Source of the DNA: Candidatus Epilinea brevis
Lineage (GTDB): Bacteria > Chloroflexota > Anaerolineae > Epilineales > Epilineaceae
DNA length: 64,000 bases
Direction of reading: 5' to 3'
Assembly (NCBI GenBank): GCA_016710785.1
Contig: JADJUE010000001.1
Span: forward strand, 682,001-746,000
Shown: positions 18,485-27,480 of the stretch, piece by piece
How the letters are laid out: each line of letters begins with the position of its first letter
How positions within the stretch are numbered: position 1 is the stretch's first letter
Notes under the pieces: generated by a model
The model's database searches: none
Seen by the model: the letters and a program-made list of their open reading frames with translations, nothing else
Told to the model about the DNA's origin: nothing
Program-made: the position numbers and the translations under genes

Positions 18485-20053
18485 ATGGAATCGCAATCCG
18501 ATCCGCGCAACGCGTCGAAGCCCCGCCCACCCGAATGGGTCTGGGCCGCTTTCGTGCTGGCCGGCGCAGCCCTCATCCGCTGGCCGCATCTGCAGCGGAT
18601 CCCTCGCTTCACCGACGAGGTGCTGCTGTGGCGGCTGGCCGTTGACGTGCTGCAAGGCGGTTACCGACCGCTGGTGTTCGAGGACACCGGCTACAACGGG
18701 CCGATCCTCATCTATCTACTGGCCGCCCTGCGCTCGGCAACGTCAGCGGTGACCGCGCCACGCCTGCTGGCCCTGGCCCTGGGCAGCGGCTCCGTGCTCT
18801 TGGTCTACCTGCTGGGTCGCGAGCTGCGAGGCCGGTCCGCGGGCCTCGTGGCGGCGGCCTTCATGGGCATTTCCGCGACACCGGTCCTGGTGTACAGCCA
18901 TGTCCTGCACATGACCAGCCTGGCGGTCCCACTCCTGTGTCTGAGCTACTGGGCGGCCACGCAAGCGGAGCGGCGCGGCTCCGGACCCTGGCTGCTGCTC
19001 ACCGCCGTCAGCGCCGGATTGGCGGTGCAGACCCACCCGCTCTGCGCGGCCTTCCTGCCCGGACTGCTCCTGTGGCTGTGGCGCCGGCCGCCGTGGCGCC
19101 GGCGGCTGATCGGACCGTGGGGCGCCCTCGCCTTGCTGGTCCTACTGGCGGCCTACAGTCCCGTCATCGTCCACCTCCTGCGCGCCCCGGGCGGCGAGGC
19201 CGGCCCCGCCCTCTCAGGGGTGGCCGAGGATCTGGGGAGGCATCTGTTCCGCGGCCAGCCCTACGCCAAGTACGCCAAGGGCATGGTCAACCTGTCCCGT
19301 TCGCTGATGGATGCCCTGAGCGGCACCGCGCATGACGCGGCCCGGCCCGCCGCGCAGGATCCGTTGGTCTGGTTGATGCTGGGTCTGGTCCTGGCCGGCC
19401 TCTGGTCCTCAGCCCGCCGCGGTCGTGACCTACCCTTGCACCTGACGGTCTCGGCCATGATCTGCCTGCCCCTGCTGATGGCGGAGTACGACAACACCCT
19501 TCTGGCCCGCTACAGCGGTCTGGCCTTGCCGGCGCTGCATCTGGCCATCGGCGTGGGAGCGGCGGACTGGCTGCAGCGACCTTGGGCCGGCGGTCGGGAT
19601 CCTGGCCGAAACTTCAGCACGGCGTCATCGGCGCTGCTCATCACCATCGCCCTCGCGGCCTTGGCCGGTCGGCTGATAGTCCATTACCGCGTCGAGAGCG
19701 CCGCGCGGCGCAGCAACGACGACCTCTTGACCATCGCCTCCCTGGCCGAGGCCAGCGGGCAGCCGGTGGTCCTGGACGGACGCATCAAGCGTACGAACGG
19801 CCGGGGCACCGGCCCCAGCGGCGTGCTGCAGGGTATCTTCGCCTGGCGGGGCGTGGAGCTGAAGAAGCAGAGCGATCCGACGGAACTGGACGCCTACCTG
19901 CAAGCCATCAGCTGGCCCGCCCAGGTCGTCCTGTCCGATGACACGCTGCCGCACCTGGATGCGGGTCTCCTCCTGCGGCCTGTACCCGCCGGCCATGTCG
20001 CGCCGATCAGCGACGTGGGCGGCTGGGGTCTGTACGCCCTGGAGCCTCGCTGA
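18485..20053 (+). CDS. GT39/PMT-like polyprenol-dependent membrane glycosyltransferase
   Basis: Protein of 522 aa with about ten hydrophobic membrane helices. The first extracytoplasmic loop carries the acidic FTDE motif (~residue 40) expected for GT-C enzymes that take sugar from a lipid-linked donor. The C-terminal ~120 residues form a soluble extracytoplasmic domain. These enzymes add sugars to exported proteins or lipids outside the membrane, which fits the surrounding exported proteins; the acceptor is unknown. The last 47 nt overlap, tail to tail, with the minus-strand glycosyltransferase gene. Confidence 0.8.
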   Translation: MESQSDPRNASKPRPPEWVWAAFVLAGAALIRWPHLQRIPRFTDEVLLWRLAVDVLQGGYRPLVFEDTGYNGPILIYLLAALRSATSAVTAPRLLALALGSGSVLLVYLLGRELRGRSAGLVAAAFMGISATPVLVYSHVLHMTSLAVPLLCLSYWAATQAERRGSGPWLLLTAVSAGLAVQTHPLCAAFLPGLLLWLWRRPPWRRRLIGPWGALALLVLLAAYSPVIVHLLRAPGGEAGPALSGVAEDLGRHLFRGQPYAKYAKGMVNLSRSLMDALSGTAHDAARPAAQDPLVWLMLGLVLAGLWSSARRGRDLPLHLTVSAMICLPLLMAEYDNTLLARYSGLALPALHLAIGVGAADWLQRPWAGGRDPGRNFSTASSALLITIALAALAGRLIVHYRVESAARRSNDDLLTIASLAEASGQPVVLDGRIKRTNGRGTGPSGVLQGIFAWRGVELKKQSDPTELDAYLQAISWPAQVVLSDDTLPHLDAGLLLRPVPAGHVAPISDVGGWGLYALEPR

Positions 20054-22124
20054 TCACCGTCAGCGGCAGATCCACATGGTCGCGCCCGCCCGCCATCAGG
20101 CGCCGGCCGTCCGCCGGGTCGTAGAGCGCTATGCGCAGCAGGTAGGGTCCAGGCAGCGCCTCCGGCGGGATGGCCACCGCATGGCGGTCCTCGACGATCT
20201 CGCCCACCGACCAGCCGTCGCTCGGACGGCTGCCGCCCGCGGGCTGGCCGTCATGCTGGGCGATGAGCGTGACCGGGGCGCCCGCGTCAGCGGCATCGGA
20301 CGATCCCAGATCGCCCGTCGGCCGCAGCAGCTGCACGCTGACCGCGTAGGCCGCCGAAGGCCGGGCGAGGGCCCGCCAGCGCAGGGCGACGAGCAGCAGC
20401 CGGCCGGGCGCCGGATCCGCGCCCCGCGGAAAGCAGGCCGCCTCTAGTCGGACGCCATCGGCAAAGTCCGCCGTTCCCTGCGGCGCGGCGCAGTCCAGTG
20501 CCTCCGCTAGACCATACTGCGCCACCTGCACGTTGCCCGCCCAGCGCGTGGGACCCGCAAAGGCATGCGCCGCCAGCCAACCCGCGATGATCCCTTCCGG
20601 ATCCGCATCGGCCGCCGCCCACCACAGGGCGGTCAACTGCCGCCGGCCGCGCACGGCCTCCGCCAGGGCGGCCACGGTACGCGCCGCATCCGGCGGGCGC
20701 TGGGCGGGCAGGGCCAACACCGGCAGGCCCGGATCGTAATAGGCCCAGACCTCCGCCTGACCCGGAGCGCAGAGCAGCACCAGGTCCTGGCGCGGATCAC
20801 CCTGCGCCGCCAGCTCACGGGCCACGCCGGCATAGTCGTCGCGCAGACCCGGCGCGCGATAGATGCTGGGCAGCGCCGCCGCGGCGGGCAAGAGCCCCCC
20901 CATCGCCACCAGGCCGATGCCCACCATGGCCCCCAGAGCCCGCCGCGATCCCCGCCACGCATCCGAGGTCGCCTGAGCCACCGCCGCCGCGACCGCCAGA
21001 CACCAGCCCGGCGCCGCCGTCAGCAAGAACTTCTGAAACGCATCCCCCAACAAGCCCAGGCCGAACATCAGCGCCAGGGGCGCACCCAGCCACAGCAGCA
21101 AGGTCGCGCCGCCAGCATCGCGACGCAAAGACCACAAGCCCAGCAGCGGGAGGACGAGGGCCAACAACAGGATGACGCGGACCGCCCAGACAGCCGGCTC
21201 GCCCGTCAGCCCCAGGTTCGTCTCCAGCAGGACCGAAGGGTCAGGACCCAGAGGACCAAAGGCGAACGTGCGACCCAACAGCGGCAGGGCCTCCCGCAGC
21301 GGCGGACCCTGCCCGCCGGCCGGCCAATGGGTGACGGCCCGCCAGGCCGTGGGCAGCCAAGGGCTGAACAGAAGGATCGCGGGCAGGTTGAGGCGCAGGA
21401 GGGGAGCGATCACCGCCGGCCACCAGCCGGCCCGCGGCGACCGTCGCCACAGGGCGATCAGCAGGAAGAGGTCGGCGGCGGCCAGGACGATGGGAAAGCT
21501 GTAATGGGTCCAGAGACCGGCGGCGGCGCTGAGGATGAAGACAATGGCCGGGAGGCTTCCGATGGGCCATGGGGTTGGAGGATCGCGGCGAACGAGTCGC
21601 AGCGCCGCCCAGAAGAGCATGCCGCTCTCGAGGGCCAGCAGGCTGTACATCCGCGCTTCCTGGCTGTAATGGATGAGGAAGGGGTTGACCGCCGCCAGGA
21701 GCGCGGCCGTCAGGGCGAGCGCGGATGTCCGCGATGCCCTTCCTCCGTCATCCCTCCCCAGCAGCAGCCCGATGCGGTACACCACCCATACCAGCACTAC
21801 CCCGCAGAGCGCGGACAGCGATCGCATGCCCCAGGCATCACCCCCGGCCCCCAGGCACCACGCCTTCAGCAGCCAGTAATAGCCTGGCGGATGGATGTCC
21901 TGCGCCGCCGCCGTTGCGATCGCCCCGAAGCCGCGCCGCAACATCGCCCAGCTGTTGCCCTCGTCGCTCCACAGGCTGGAGCCGTCCAGGCGCAGCCAGC
22001 GCAGACCGGCCGCCAGAGCGAGGATGGCGCCCAGGAGCCACGATCGAACGCCAAGACCGCCGAGACCGGCCGCAGATGGATGGCCGATCGGATACCCGCC
22101 CCCGCGGTCGCCCTTAAGCAGCAT
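20007..22124 (-). CDS. GT39-like membrane glycosyltransferase with C-terminal beta domain
   Basis: The ATG at 22124 lies inside the end of the upstream gene and gives 705 aa; the frame upstream of it is antisense-like. The N-terminal region has ~11 membrane helices, with the acidic loop motif LWSDEGNSW (~residue 42) and HPPGYYWLLKAW, both characteristic of the PMT_2/GT39 superfamily. A soluble domain follows from about residue 470 and ends in a beta-sandwich (LLRIALYDPADGRRL). Together with the convergent gene at 18485 this makes two membrane GT-C enzymes within 4 kb. The product probably glycosylates exported material. Confidence 0.8.
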   Translation of the reverse strand: MLLKGDRGGGYPIGHPSAAGLGGLGVRSWLLGAILALAAGLRWLRLDGSSLWSDEGNSWAMLRRGFGAIATAAAQDIHPPGYYWLLKAWCLGAGGDAWGMRSLSALCGVVLVWVVYRIGLLLGRDDGGRASRTSALALTAALLAAVNPFLIHYSQEARMYSLLALESGMLFWAALRLVRRDPPTPWPIGSLPAIVFILSAAAGLWTHYSFPIVLAAADLFLLIALWRRSPRAGWWPAVIAPLLRLNLPAILLFSPWLPTAWRAVTHWPAGGQGPPLREALPLLGRTFAFGPLGPDPSVLLETNLGLTGEPAVWAVRVILLLALVLPLLGLWSLRRDAGGATLLLWLGAPLALMFGLGLLGDAFQKFLLTAAPGWCLAVAAAVAQATSDAWRGSRRALGAMVGIGLVAMGGLLPAAAALPSIYRAPGLRDDYAGVARELAAQGDPRQDLVLLCAPGQAEVWAYYDPGLPVLALPAQRPPDAARTVAALAEAVRGRRQLTALWWAAADADPEGIIAGWLAAHAFAGPTRWAGNVQVAQYGLAEALDCAAPQGTADFADGVRLEAACFPRGADPAPGRLLLVALRWRALARPSAAYAVSVQLLRPTGDLGSSDAADAGAPVTLIAQHDGQPAGGSRPSDGWSVGEIVEDRHAVAIPPEALPGPYLLRIALYDPADGRRLMAGGRDHVDLPLTVISEAPGRTDPSRPRR

Positions 22125-22413
22125 CCGGCTCGAAGCTGTGCCAGTCCCCATCCGTCCAACTGGGATCCCCCTGCAGCAGGGCGCGAAAGGCCAGGTAACG
22201 CGCATGCTGCCCCGGATCGGCGGCATTGCGCTCGTAGGCCGCCTGGTCCGTGAAGAACACCGCCAGCCACACCTCGTCGTCACGCCCGTCGGGGAACATG
22301 AGGTGCGAGCCGATGAAGCCCGGCACCGGCACGCGCTCGCCGGCGGCGATGGCCGCCAGCAGCGCCGGACGGTCTTCCGGCCGGACCGAGCCGCGCATGA
22401 GGGTTCCGTACAT
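22114..22413 (-). CDS. Small ABM-like dimeric alpha/beta-barrel protein
   Basis: Protein of 99 aa with the pattern of antibiotic-biosynthesis-monooxygenase-like dimeric barrels: a strand near GFIGSHLMFP, then EVWLAVFFTDQAAYERNA, and a helix with a Trp near the end (PSWTDGDWHSF). Members are small oxygenases or regulators of varied function, so no activity is assigned. The stop overlaps the ATG of the glycosyltransferase gene by 11 nt, so the two are translationally coupled. Confidence 0.6.
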   Translation of the reverse strand: MYGTLMRGSVRPEDRPALLAAIAAGERVPVPGFIGSHLMFPDGRDDEVWLAVFFTDQAAYERNAADPGQHARYLAFRALLQGDPSWTDGDWHSFEPDAA

Positions 22414-22668
22414 CGCTGACCTCCAGAACTGGGAGCCCGCAGGGCCGACGATCGCCCTCCGGTCGGCTCACGATAGCGGCACACGGGGACGACCGTCAAC
22501 CTGCTGGGCGAGGGAGAGGATCCACTACGGCATGACCGGCTATGACTACACATCCATGGAACGTGAGGGCTACAATGTCATGAACTCACGGCCACGCCAA
22601 CAGAGGAGCCCCAACACGCCAGCCGCTACTCTCAGTATCCTTCGGGGTGCGGTACTTGGAGGCATGAC
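22414..22668. other. Divergent intergenic region
   Basis: A 255-bp gap between the minus-strand glycosyltransferase operon and the plus-strand PEP mutase-family gene. It holds a plus-strand TACAAT box at 22571 and a 30-codon ORF (ATG 22580) that ends overlapping the start at 22669. That ORF could be a leader peptide but has no other support. Confidence 0.4.
22571..22576 (+). promoter_or_regulatory. TACAAT -10 box for the PEP mutase-family gene
   Basis: TACAAT about 90 nt upstream of the ATG at 22669. A GGAGG ribosome-binding site lies close to the start. The -35 is not convincing. Confidence 0.4.
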
Positions 22669-23484
22669 ATGACTGCGACTGACGATCGGGTCGTCACCTT
22701 TCACCGCCTGCACGCCTCCGGGTGCTTCGTGATGCCGAACCCGTGGGACGCGGGGAGCGCGCGGGCATTGGAGCAGATGGGTTTCAAGGCCCTGGCGACG
22801 ACGAGTGCCGGCTTCGCCTGGACGCTGGGCCGCGCGGACAATCAGATCACGCGCGATCAGGCGCTCGAGCATCTCCGGACCATCGCGGCCGCCGTGAAGG
22901 TGCCCGTGAACGCAGATTTCGAGGGCGGCTTCGCGGTCGAGCCGCAGCATGTCGCCGCCAACGTGAAGCTGGCCGCAGCCACCGGCATCGCGGGACTTTC
23001 GATCGAAGACTCCACCGGCGACGATGCACATCCGCTCCATGACTTCGATCTGGCGGTGGAACGTGTGCGGGCCGCACGGCAGGCGATCGACGAGAGCGGC
23101 ACCGGCGTCCTGCTCACCGGCCGCTCCGAGGGATTCGTCTGCGGGCGCCCCGACATTGACGAGACGATCCGGCGGCTGCGAGCCTATTCGGAAGCCGGCG
23201 CCGACTGCCTCTATGCCCCGCGGATCGAGACCGTCGAGCAGATCACCGCGATCATCGCCGCGGTGTCTCCCAAGCCGGTGAACCTGTTGATCAACGCACC
23301 CTTCATCACGGTTGCCGAGGCGGCGGCCCTGGGCGTGCGCCGAATCAGCGTGGGCGGCACGCTGGCACGCACCGCTTGGGCTGGATTCCTACAGGCCGCC
23401 GGCGAAATCATGGACACCGGGACCTTCTCCTGCTTCCAGCAGCTGCCGAAGGTCGATGAATTGTTTGGCAATCGGCTGGGCTAG
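22669..23484 (+). CDS. Isocitrate lyase/PEP mutase family protein
   Basis: Protein of 271 aa with the alpha/beta-barrel pattern of the ICL/PEPM superfamily: FVMPNPWDAGSARALEQMGF at the N-terminus, the metal-binding strand VPVNADFEGGF, then GIAGLSIEDSTG and VLLTGRSEG. The KKCGH motif of true isocitrate lyases is absent, so it belongs to the group annotated as phosphonomutase or carboxyphosphonoenolpyruvate-mutase-like C-C lyases. The reaction probably involves 2-oxo-acid C-C or P-C bond chemistry with Mg2+. It appears monocistronic; phosphonate genes are not nearby. Confidence 0.88.
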   Translation: MTATDDRVVTFHRLHASGCFVMPNPWDAGSARALEQMGFKALATTSAGFAWTLGRADNQITRDQALEHLRTIAAAVKVPVNADFEGGFAVEPQHVAANVKLAAATGIAGLSIEDSTGDDAHPLHDFDLAVERVRAARQAIDESGTGVLLTGRSEGFVCGRPDIDETIRRLRAYSEAGADCLYAPRIETVEQITAIIAAVSPKPVNLLINAPFITVAEAAALGVRRISVGGTLARTAWAGFLQAAGEIMDTGTFSCFQQLPKVDELFGNRLG

Positions 23485-23547
23485 CGACGCATCCGGCGAC
23501 CAGATGCCCCCTTGCCCCGCCTTGCCGCTTCTGCCATCATCCCTACC

Positions 23548-26500
23548 GTGCCGCAGACCCCCCCGCCGCGCGCGATCCTCTTCCTGGCCATCCTCCTGTC
23601 CCTGGCCATCGGCCGCGCCGTGCTGTTTACCGCCTTACCGGCATCCCGGCAGGCCGTCGCCGCGCCCGCCGGCCCCGGGGACGCTCCCCGACGCATCGGC
23701 CAGGAGGAGCCCTCGCCCACCCCCCGGCCGCCCCTGACGCGCATCCAAGCCGCCTGCCGGACCTACGATCCCTTCTTCCTCACCGCCCTGCAATGGCGCA
23801 CGGACCGCGCCGTCTACCCACCCGACCTGCCGGCCCTGGTCGCTTTCACCTTCGGCAGCGACGGCCTGCCGCAGCAGATCACCCTGGCCGCTCAGGACCA
23901 GATCGGCGCGACCTACGGCCTGGCCTACGATGTGCCGCGCGGCCTGGCCTACGCCGCGGCCTACCACAAGCGTGGCGCGGCCCTCGGCCCCGGCGGTCCT
24001 GGGGCGGTCTACGTCGTCGACATCGCCGCCGGCACTGTGCGCGTCCTGGCCACCTTGCCCAACGGCCCGGACCGCCATGACTTCAAGCCCGAGGACGACC
24101 GGGCCGCCGCGGATTGGGTCACCCGCTCCGGCCTGGGCGATATCGACCTGGATGACAGCGGCGACTTCCTCTTCGTCAGCAACCTCGCCGATGGGCGCGT
24201 CTACCAGCTTGCCACCGCGGACGGGCGCGTGCGGGGCAGCTTCCTCAACGGCGGCGCGGCCACCGACTGGCGGCGCAACGCCCGCCTGTTCGGCCTGGGC
24301 TGGCGCGAGGGCTGGCTGTACCATGGCGTCGTCGACTCCCGCGAGCTGCTCAGCCAACCGGGCGCCTTGAAGGCCTACGTCTACCGCTCGCGGCCCGACG
24401 GCTCGCAGATGAGCGAATGGGCGCGGCTGGATCTGGCCTACGGCCGCCGGCCGGCCGGTTGGACCGGCTGGGCCAACGCCGCGGAGTACGTGGGCAAGAG
24501 CCGCGGGCAGGTGGGCTACGGTGTCGGCCCGCCGGGCGCATTGCTCAGCGACATCCTTCCGCGGCCGGACGGACGGCTGACCTTGGGCCTCCGGGACCGT
24601 ACCGTCGACCTGGCGCCCAGCCTCTACCGCCTCCCCGTGCGGGAATGGGGGAGCGGCGACACCTTGACCCTGCTTCCCGGCAGCCCTGAGTGGACCATCG
24701 AGAACGGCCCCGATCCTTATGACGACCTGCCTTTCGGCGGCGTGGACGAGGCGATGATGGGCGGCCTGGCCTTGATGCCCGGCGGCCTCGAGCAGCTGGT
24801 GTCATCCAGCCGCTCCGCCCTGTTGCGGGCGGACGTGGGTGCCCTGCGCAGCTACGACCGCGGCGGCGGCCTGGCCTTCGCCGTCCAGTTGCGCCGCCTG
24901 GGCGATTACGACGCCCCCGACGAGGGGCCCAACGGCGTGGGCGACGTCGAGGCGATGTGCCCCCCCGCCGGCGATCCCGACGTCGTCGGCCCCACCGCCA
25001 CCAGCGTCGTGGCCACCGCCACCGCCGGCGCCGCGGCCACCCAGACCGCCGTCGCCCTGCTGCCCACCTCCGTGGCCCAGGCCACCCCGACCAACTTCGA
25101 CCGCATCATCGCCGATGCCTGCCCCAGCCGCAACCCCTACGCCGCCACCGTCTGCTTCCCGCAGCTGGCCTACATCGGCTACAACACCGCCAGCATCGTG
25201 GGCTTTCGCGACACGCCGGCCAACGCGCCCCATTACGGCCTGGCCTACGCCTCAGATGTGGGCGCCGTGTGGGGCCTGGCCTACGGCGGGGAGGCGCATA
25301 CCCTGTACGCCGCCGCCTTCCTGAAGCGCATGGTGCCCTTCGGCCCCGCCGGCCCCGGCGCGGTCTACAGCGTGGAGATCCCTTCGGGCAGGGTGCGCAC
25401 CTTCGCCGTGGTCCCGAACGCTGGTACCGATCCCCATAACCTGGGTGGCACCGGTTCGGACGACAGCCGCGCCCTGCCCTTCGTGGGCCGGACGGCCCTG
25501 GGCGATCTGGACCTGAGCACGGACGAACGGGACCTCTTCGTCGTCAACCTCTTCGACGGACAGATCTACCGCTTCCGCAGCGACGACGGCACGCCGCTGG
25601 GCGCCTTCCCCCACGGCGCCGCCGGCGAACGCTGGGCCCCGGACGCACGGCCCTTCGCCCTGAAGTTCTACCAAGGCCGCCTGTACCACGGGCTGGTCCA
25701 CAGTGGCATCACCGGTCAGAACCGCGACAACCTGGCGGCCTACGTCTATTCCAGCCTGGCCGACGGCACGGAGATGCGCCTGGAAGCCCGGGTGGACCTG
25801 CGCTACCCGCGCGGCGTCGCCCTGGTGCCCGGCACGGTGCAGTTCCCGGGCGCGCAGGACGTACCCCTCGACTGGCAGCCCTGGCTGCGGCGCTACGACT
25901 CGCTGCTGCCGGGCCGCCTGCAGATGGCGGTCTGGCCACAGCCACAGTTGGTGGACATCGAGTTCGACGATGCGGGCAACATGATCCTGGGCGTCCACGA
26001 CCGCATGAGCGACATGTCCGGTTCCAACCAGTTCATCACCAACCAGATCGAGAAGCCGGGGCTGGGGCTGGGCGACCTGATCTGGCTGCCCATCCAGGCC
26101 GGCGGCAGTTGGGACGGAGCGGCGGCCGACCCCAACCACTTCGCCCAACCGCGGGTCTCCGAGGCGGCGCGCAGCCATGTGGGCGGCCTGGCCCGCCTGC
26201 GCTTCTTCGACGACCTGCTGGCCAACCGCCTGCTGCTGCTGCCGGTGGGCGCCCAGCCGGTGCCGGGCCTGGGCGGCGCCGCCAACGTCCTGGAGGGCAT
26301 GTTCTGGTACGACGCGCCGGGCAACCTGCTGAACCAGGAGGACGTCTGCGTCACGCCCATCCTCCACCCGCAGCGGCCCTTCGTGCCCCCAGCGCCGTTC
26401 GCCCCGCTCGCGGCGCGGTGGGCCGGGCCTGGCGGAAGGGTCCGCCCGCAGGCGCCGCACCATTCCGAATGGGTGCCGGGCAAGGGCATGGGCGACGTGG

Positions 26501-27360
26501 AGGTCATGTGCGGCCCCACCTCCACCCCGCCGCCCACCCCCATCCTCTCGCCGACGCCCTCGGCCACGGCCACCCGCCGGCCGACCAGCACCCGCACGCC
26601 CACGCGCACGCCCAGCGCCACGCCCAGCCGCACGCCCTCGACCACGCCTTCGCCCTGGCCCACCCGCGACTCGCGCGTCATCTACCTGCCGCTGATCACC
26701 GCCGAGCGCTGCGACCCCAAGCGCCAGCGCATCGACGTGCTGCTGGTCATCGACGCCTCGACCTCGATGCGCTTCGCGACCCGCGCCGGGCGGCCCAAGA
26801 TCGACGCGGCCAAGGAGGCGGCGAGGCGCTTCCTGGATGGCCTGGCCCTGCCGGAGGACCAGGCCGGCCTGGTCATGTTCAACGCCGAGGCCACCGTGCT
26901 CAGCCGCCTGACGGGCGACCGCGCGGCCCTCATGCGCGCCGTGGACGGCATCCGCCTGCAGGAGTTCACCCGCATCCACCGGGGAGTGGATCTGGCACAG
27001 CAGCTGCTGCTGGCCGCCGAGCATCGCGGGGCCAACCTGCCGGCCATCGTCCTGCTCACCGACGGCCGCTCCAACCCCGACCCCAGCCAGCTGGCTCTGG
27101 ACGCCGCAAGCGCCGCAAAGGCGTCAGGCATCCGCCTCTTCACCGTCGGCCTGGGTCAGGATGTGGAGCAGGACGTGCTGCGCGCCATGGCCAGCCGTCC
27201 GGAGGACTTCTACTACGCTCCCGACGGCGAGGACCTCGGCGCCGTCTATGACGCGATCGCGGTGGCGATTCCCTGCCCTATCCGCGGCTGGTGGCCGGAA
27301 GCCGCCGGAGGCCGGGCCGCTGACCAGGATCCAGCGGACCGGGATCTTACAACGCGGTAG
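23548..27360 (+). CDS. Large exported protein: two propeller-like domains, PT linker, VWA domain
   Basis: GTG 23548 is the preferred start because it is followed directly by a signal peptide (ILFLAILLSLAIGRAVLF); an in-frame TTG exists at 23512. The product is ~1270 aa. Two homologous domains of ~430 residues follow (each with QIGATYGLAYD or DVGAVWGLAYG, then LGDIDLDDSGDFLFVSNLADGRVY or LGDLDLSTDERDLFVVNLFDGQIY), an internal duplication with propeller-like strands. A TPTPS-rich linker leads to VIYLPLI and then a VWA domain with complete MIDAS (DASTS, Thr in TRIHRGVD, Asp in LLTDGR). The VWA domain is very similar to the second one of the gene at 13869. Likely a surface or secreted adhesion protein. 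Confidence 0.8.
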   Translation: MPQTPPPRAILFLAILLSLAIGRAVLFTALPASRQAVAAPAGPGDAPRRIGQEEPSPTPRPPLTRIQAACRTYDPFFLTALQWRTDRAVYPPDLPALVAFTFGSDGLPQQITLAAQDQIGATYGLAYDVPRGLAYAAAYHKRGAALGPGGPGAVYVVDIAAGTVRVLATLPNGPDRHDFKPEDDRAAADWVTRSGLGDIDLDDSGDFLFVSNLADGRVYQLATADGRVRGSFLNGGAATDWRRNARLFGLGWREGWLYHGVVDSRELLSQPGALKAYVYRSRPDGSQMSEWARLDLAYGRRPAGWTGWANAAEYVGKSRGQVGYGVGPPGALLSDILPRPDGRLTLGLRDRTVDLAPSLYRLPVREWGSGDTLTLLPGSPEWTIENGPDPYDDLPFGGVDEAMMGGLALMPGGLEQLVSSSRSALLRADVGALRSYDRGGGLAFAVQLRRLGDYDAPDEGPNGVGDVEAMCPPAGDPDVVGPTATSVVATATAGAAATQTAVALLPTSVAQATPTNFDRIIADACPSRNPYAATVCFPQLAYIGYNTASIVGFRDTPANAPHYGLAYASDVGAVWGLAYGGEAHTLYAAAFLKRMVPFGPAGPGAVYSVEIPSGRVRTFAVVPNAGTDPHNLGGTGSDDSRALPFVGRTALGDLDLSTDERDLFVVNLFDGQIYRFRSDDGTPLGAFPHGAAGERWAPDARPFALKFYQGRLYHGLVHSGITGQNRDNLAAYVYSSLADGTEMRLEARVDLRYPRGVALVPGTVQFPGAQDVPLDWQPWLRRYDSLLPGRLQMAVWPQPQLVDIEFDDAGNMILGVHDRMSDMSGSNQFITNQIEKPGLGLGDLIWLPIQAGGSWDGAAADPNHFAQPRVSEAARSHVGGLARLRFFDDLLANRLLLLPVGAQPVPGLGGAANVLEGMFWYDAPGNLLNQEDVCVTPILHPQRPFVPPAPFAPLAARWAGPGGRVRPQAPHHSEWVPGKGMGDVEVMCGPTSTPPPTPILSPTPSATATRRPTSTRTPTRTPSATPSRTPSTTPSPWPTRDSRVIYLPLITAERCDPKRQRIDVLLVIDASTSMRFATRAGRPKIDAAKEAARRFLDGLALPEDQAGLVMFNAEATVLSRLTGDRAALMRAVDGIRLQEFTRIHRGVDLAQQLLLAAEHRGANLPAIVLLTDGRSNPDPSQLALDAASAAKASGIRLFTVGLGQDVEQDVLRAMASRPEDFYYAPDGEDLGAVYDAIAVAIPCPIRGWWPEAAGGRAADQDPADRDLTTR

Positions 27361-27480
27361 GGCGGACCGATCTGGACCGCAGCCGGCGCCAGGACGGACC
27401 TCCCTGATCCATGACCCCGGACCTCCATGATCCATGACCGCAGCCGCCGAGCTGGACTCGCCTGACCGCGCGCCGCCCCG

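Noticed and set aside
20565..22253. 562-codon plus-strand ORF opposite the second GT39 gene
   Set aside because: Arg/Gln/Gly-rich shadow without motifs; the minus strand encodes conserved membrane helices.
22580..22672. 30-codon leader peptide before the PEP mutase-family gene
   Set aside because: It has an overlapping stop with the gene start but no ribosome-binding site of its own, no regulatory codon run and no conservation evidence.
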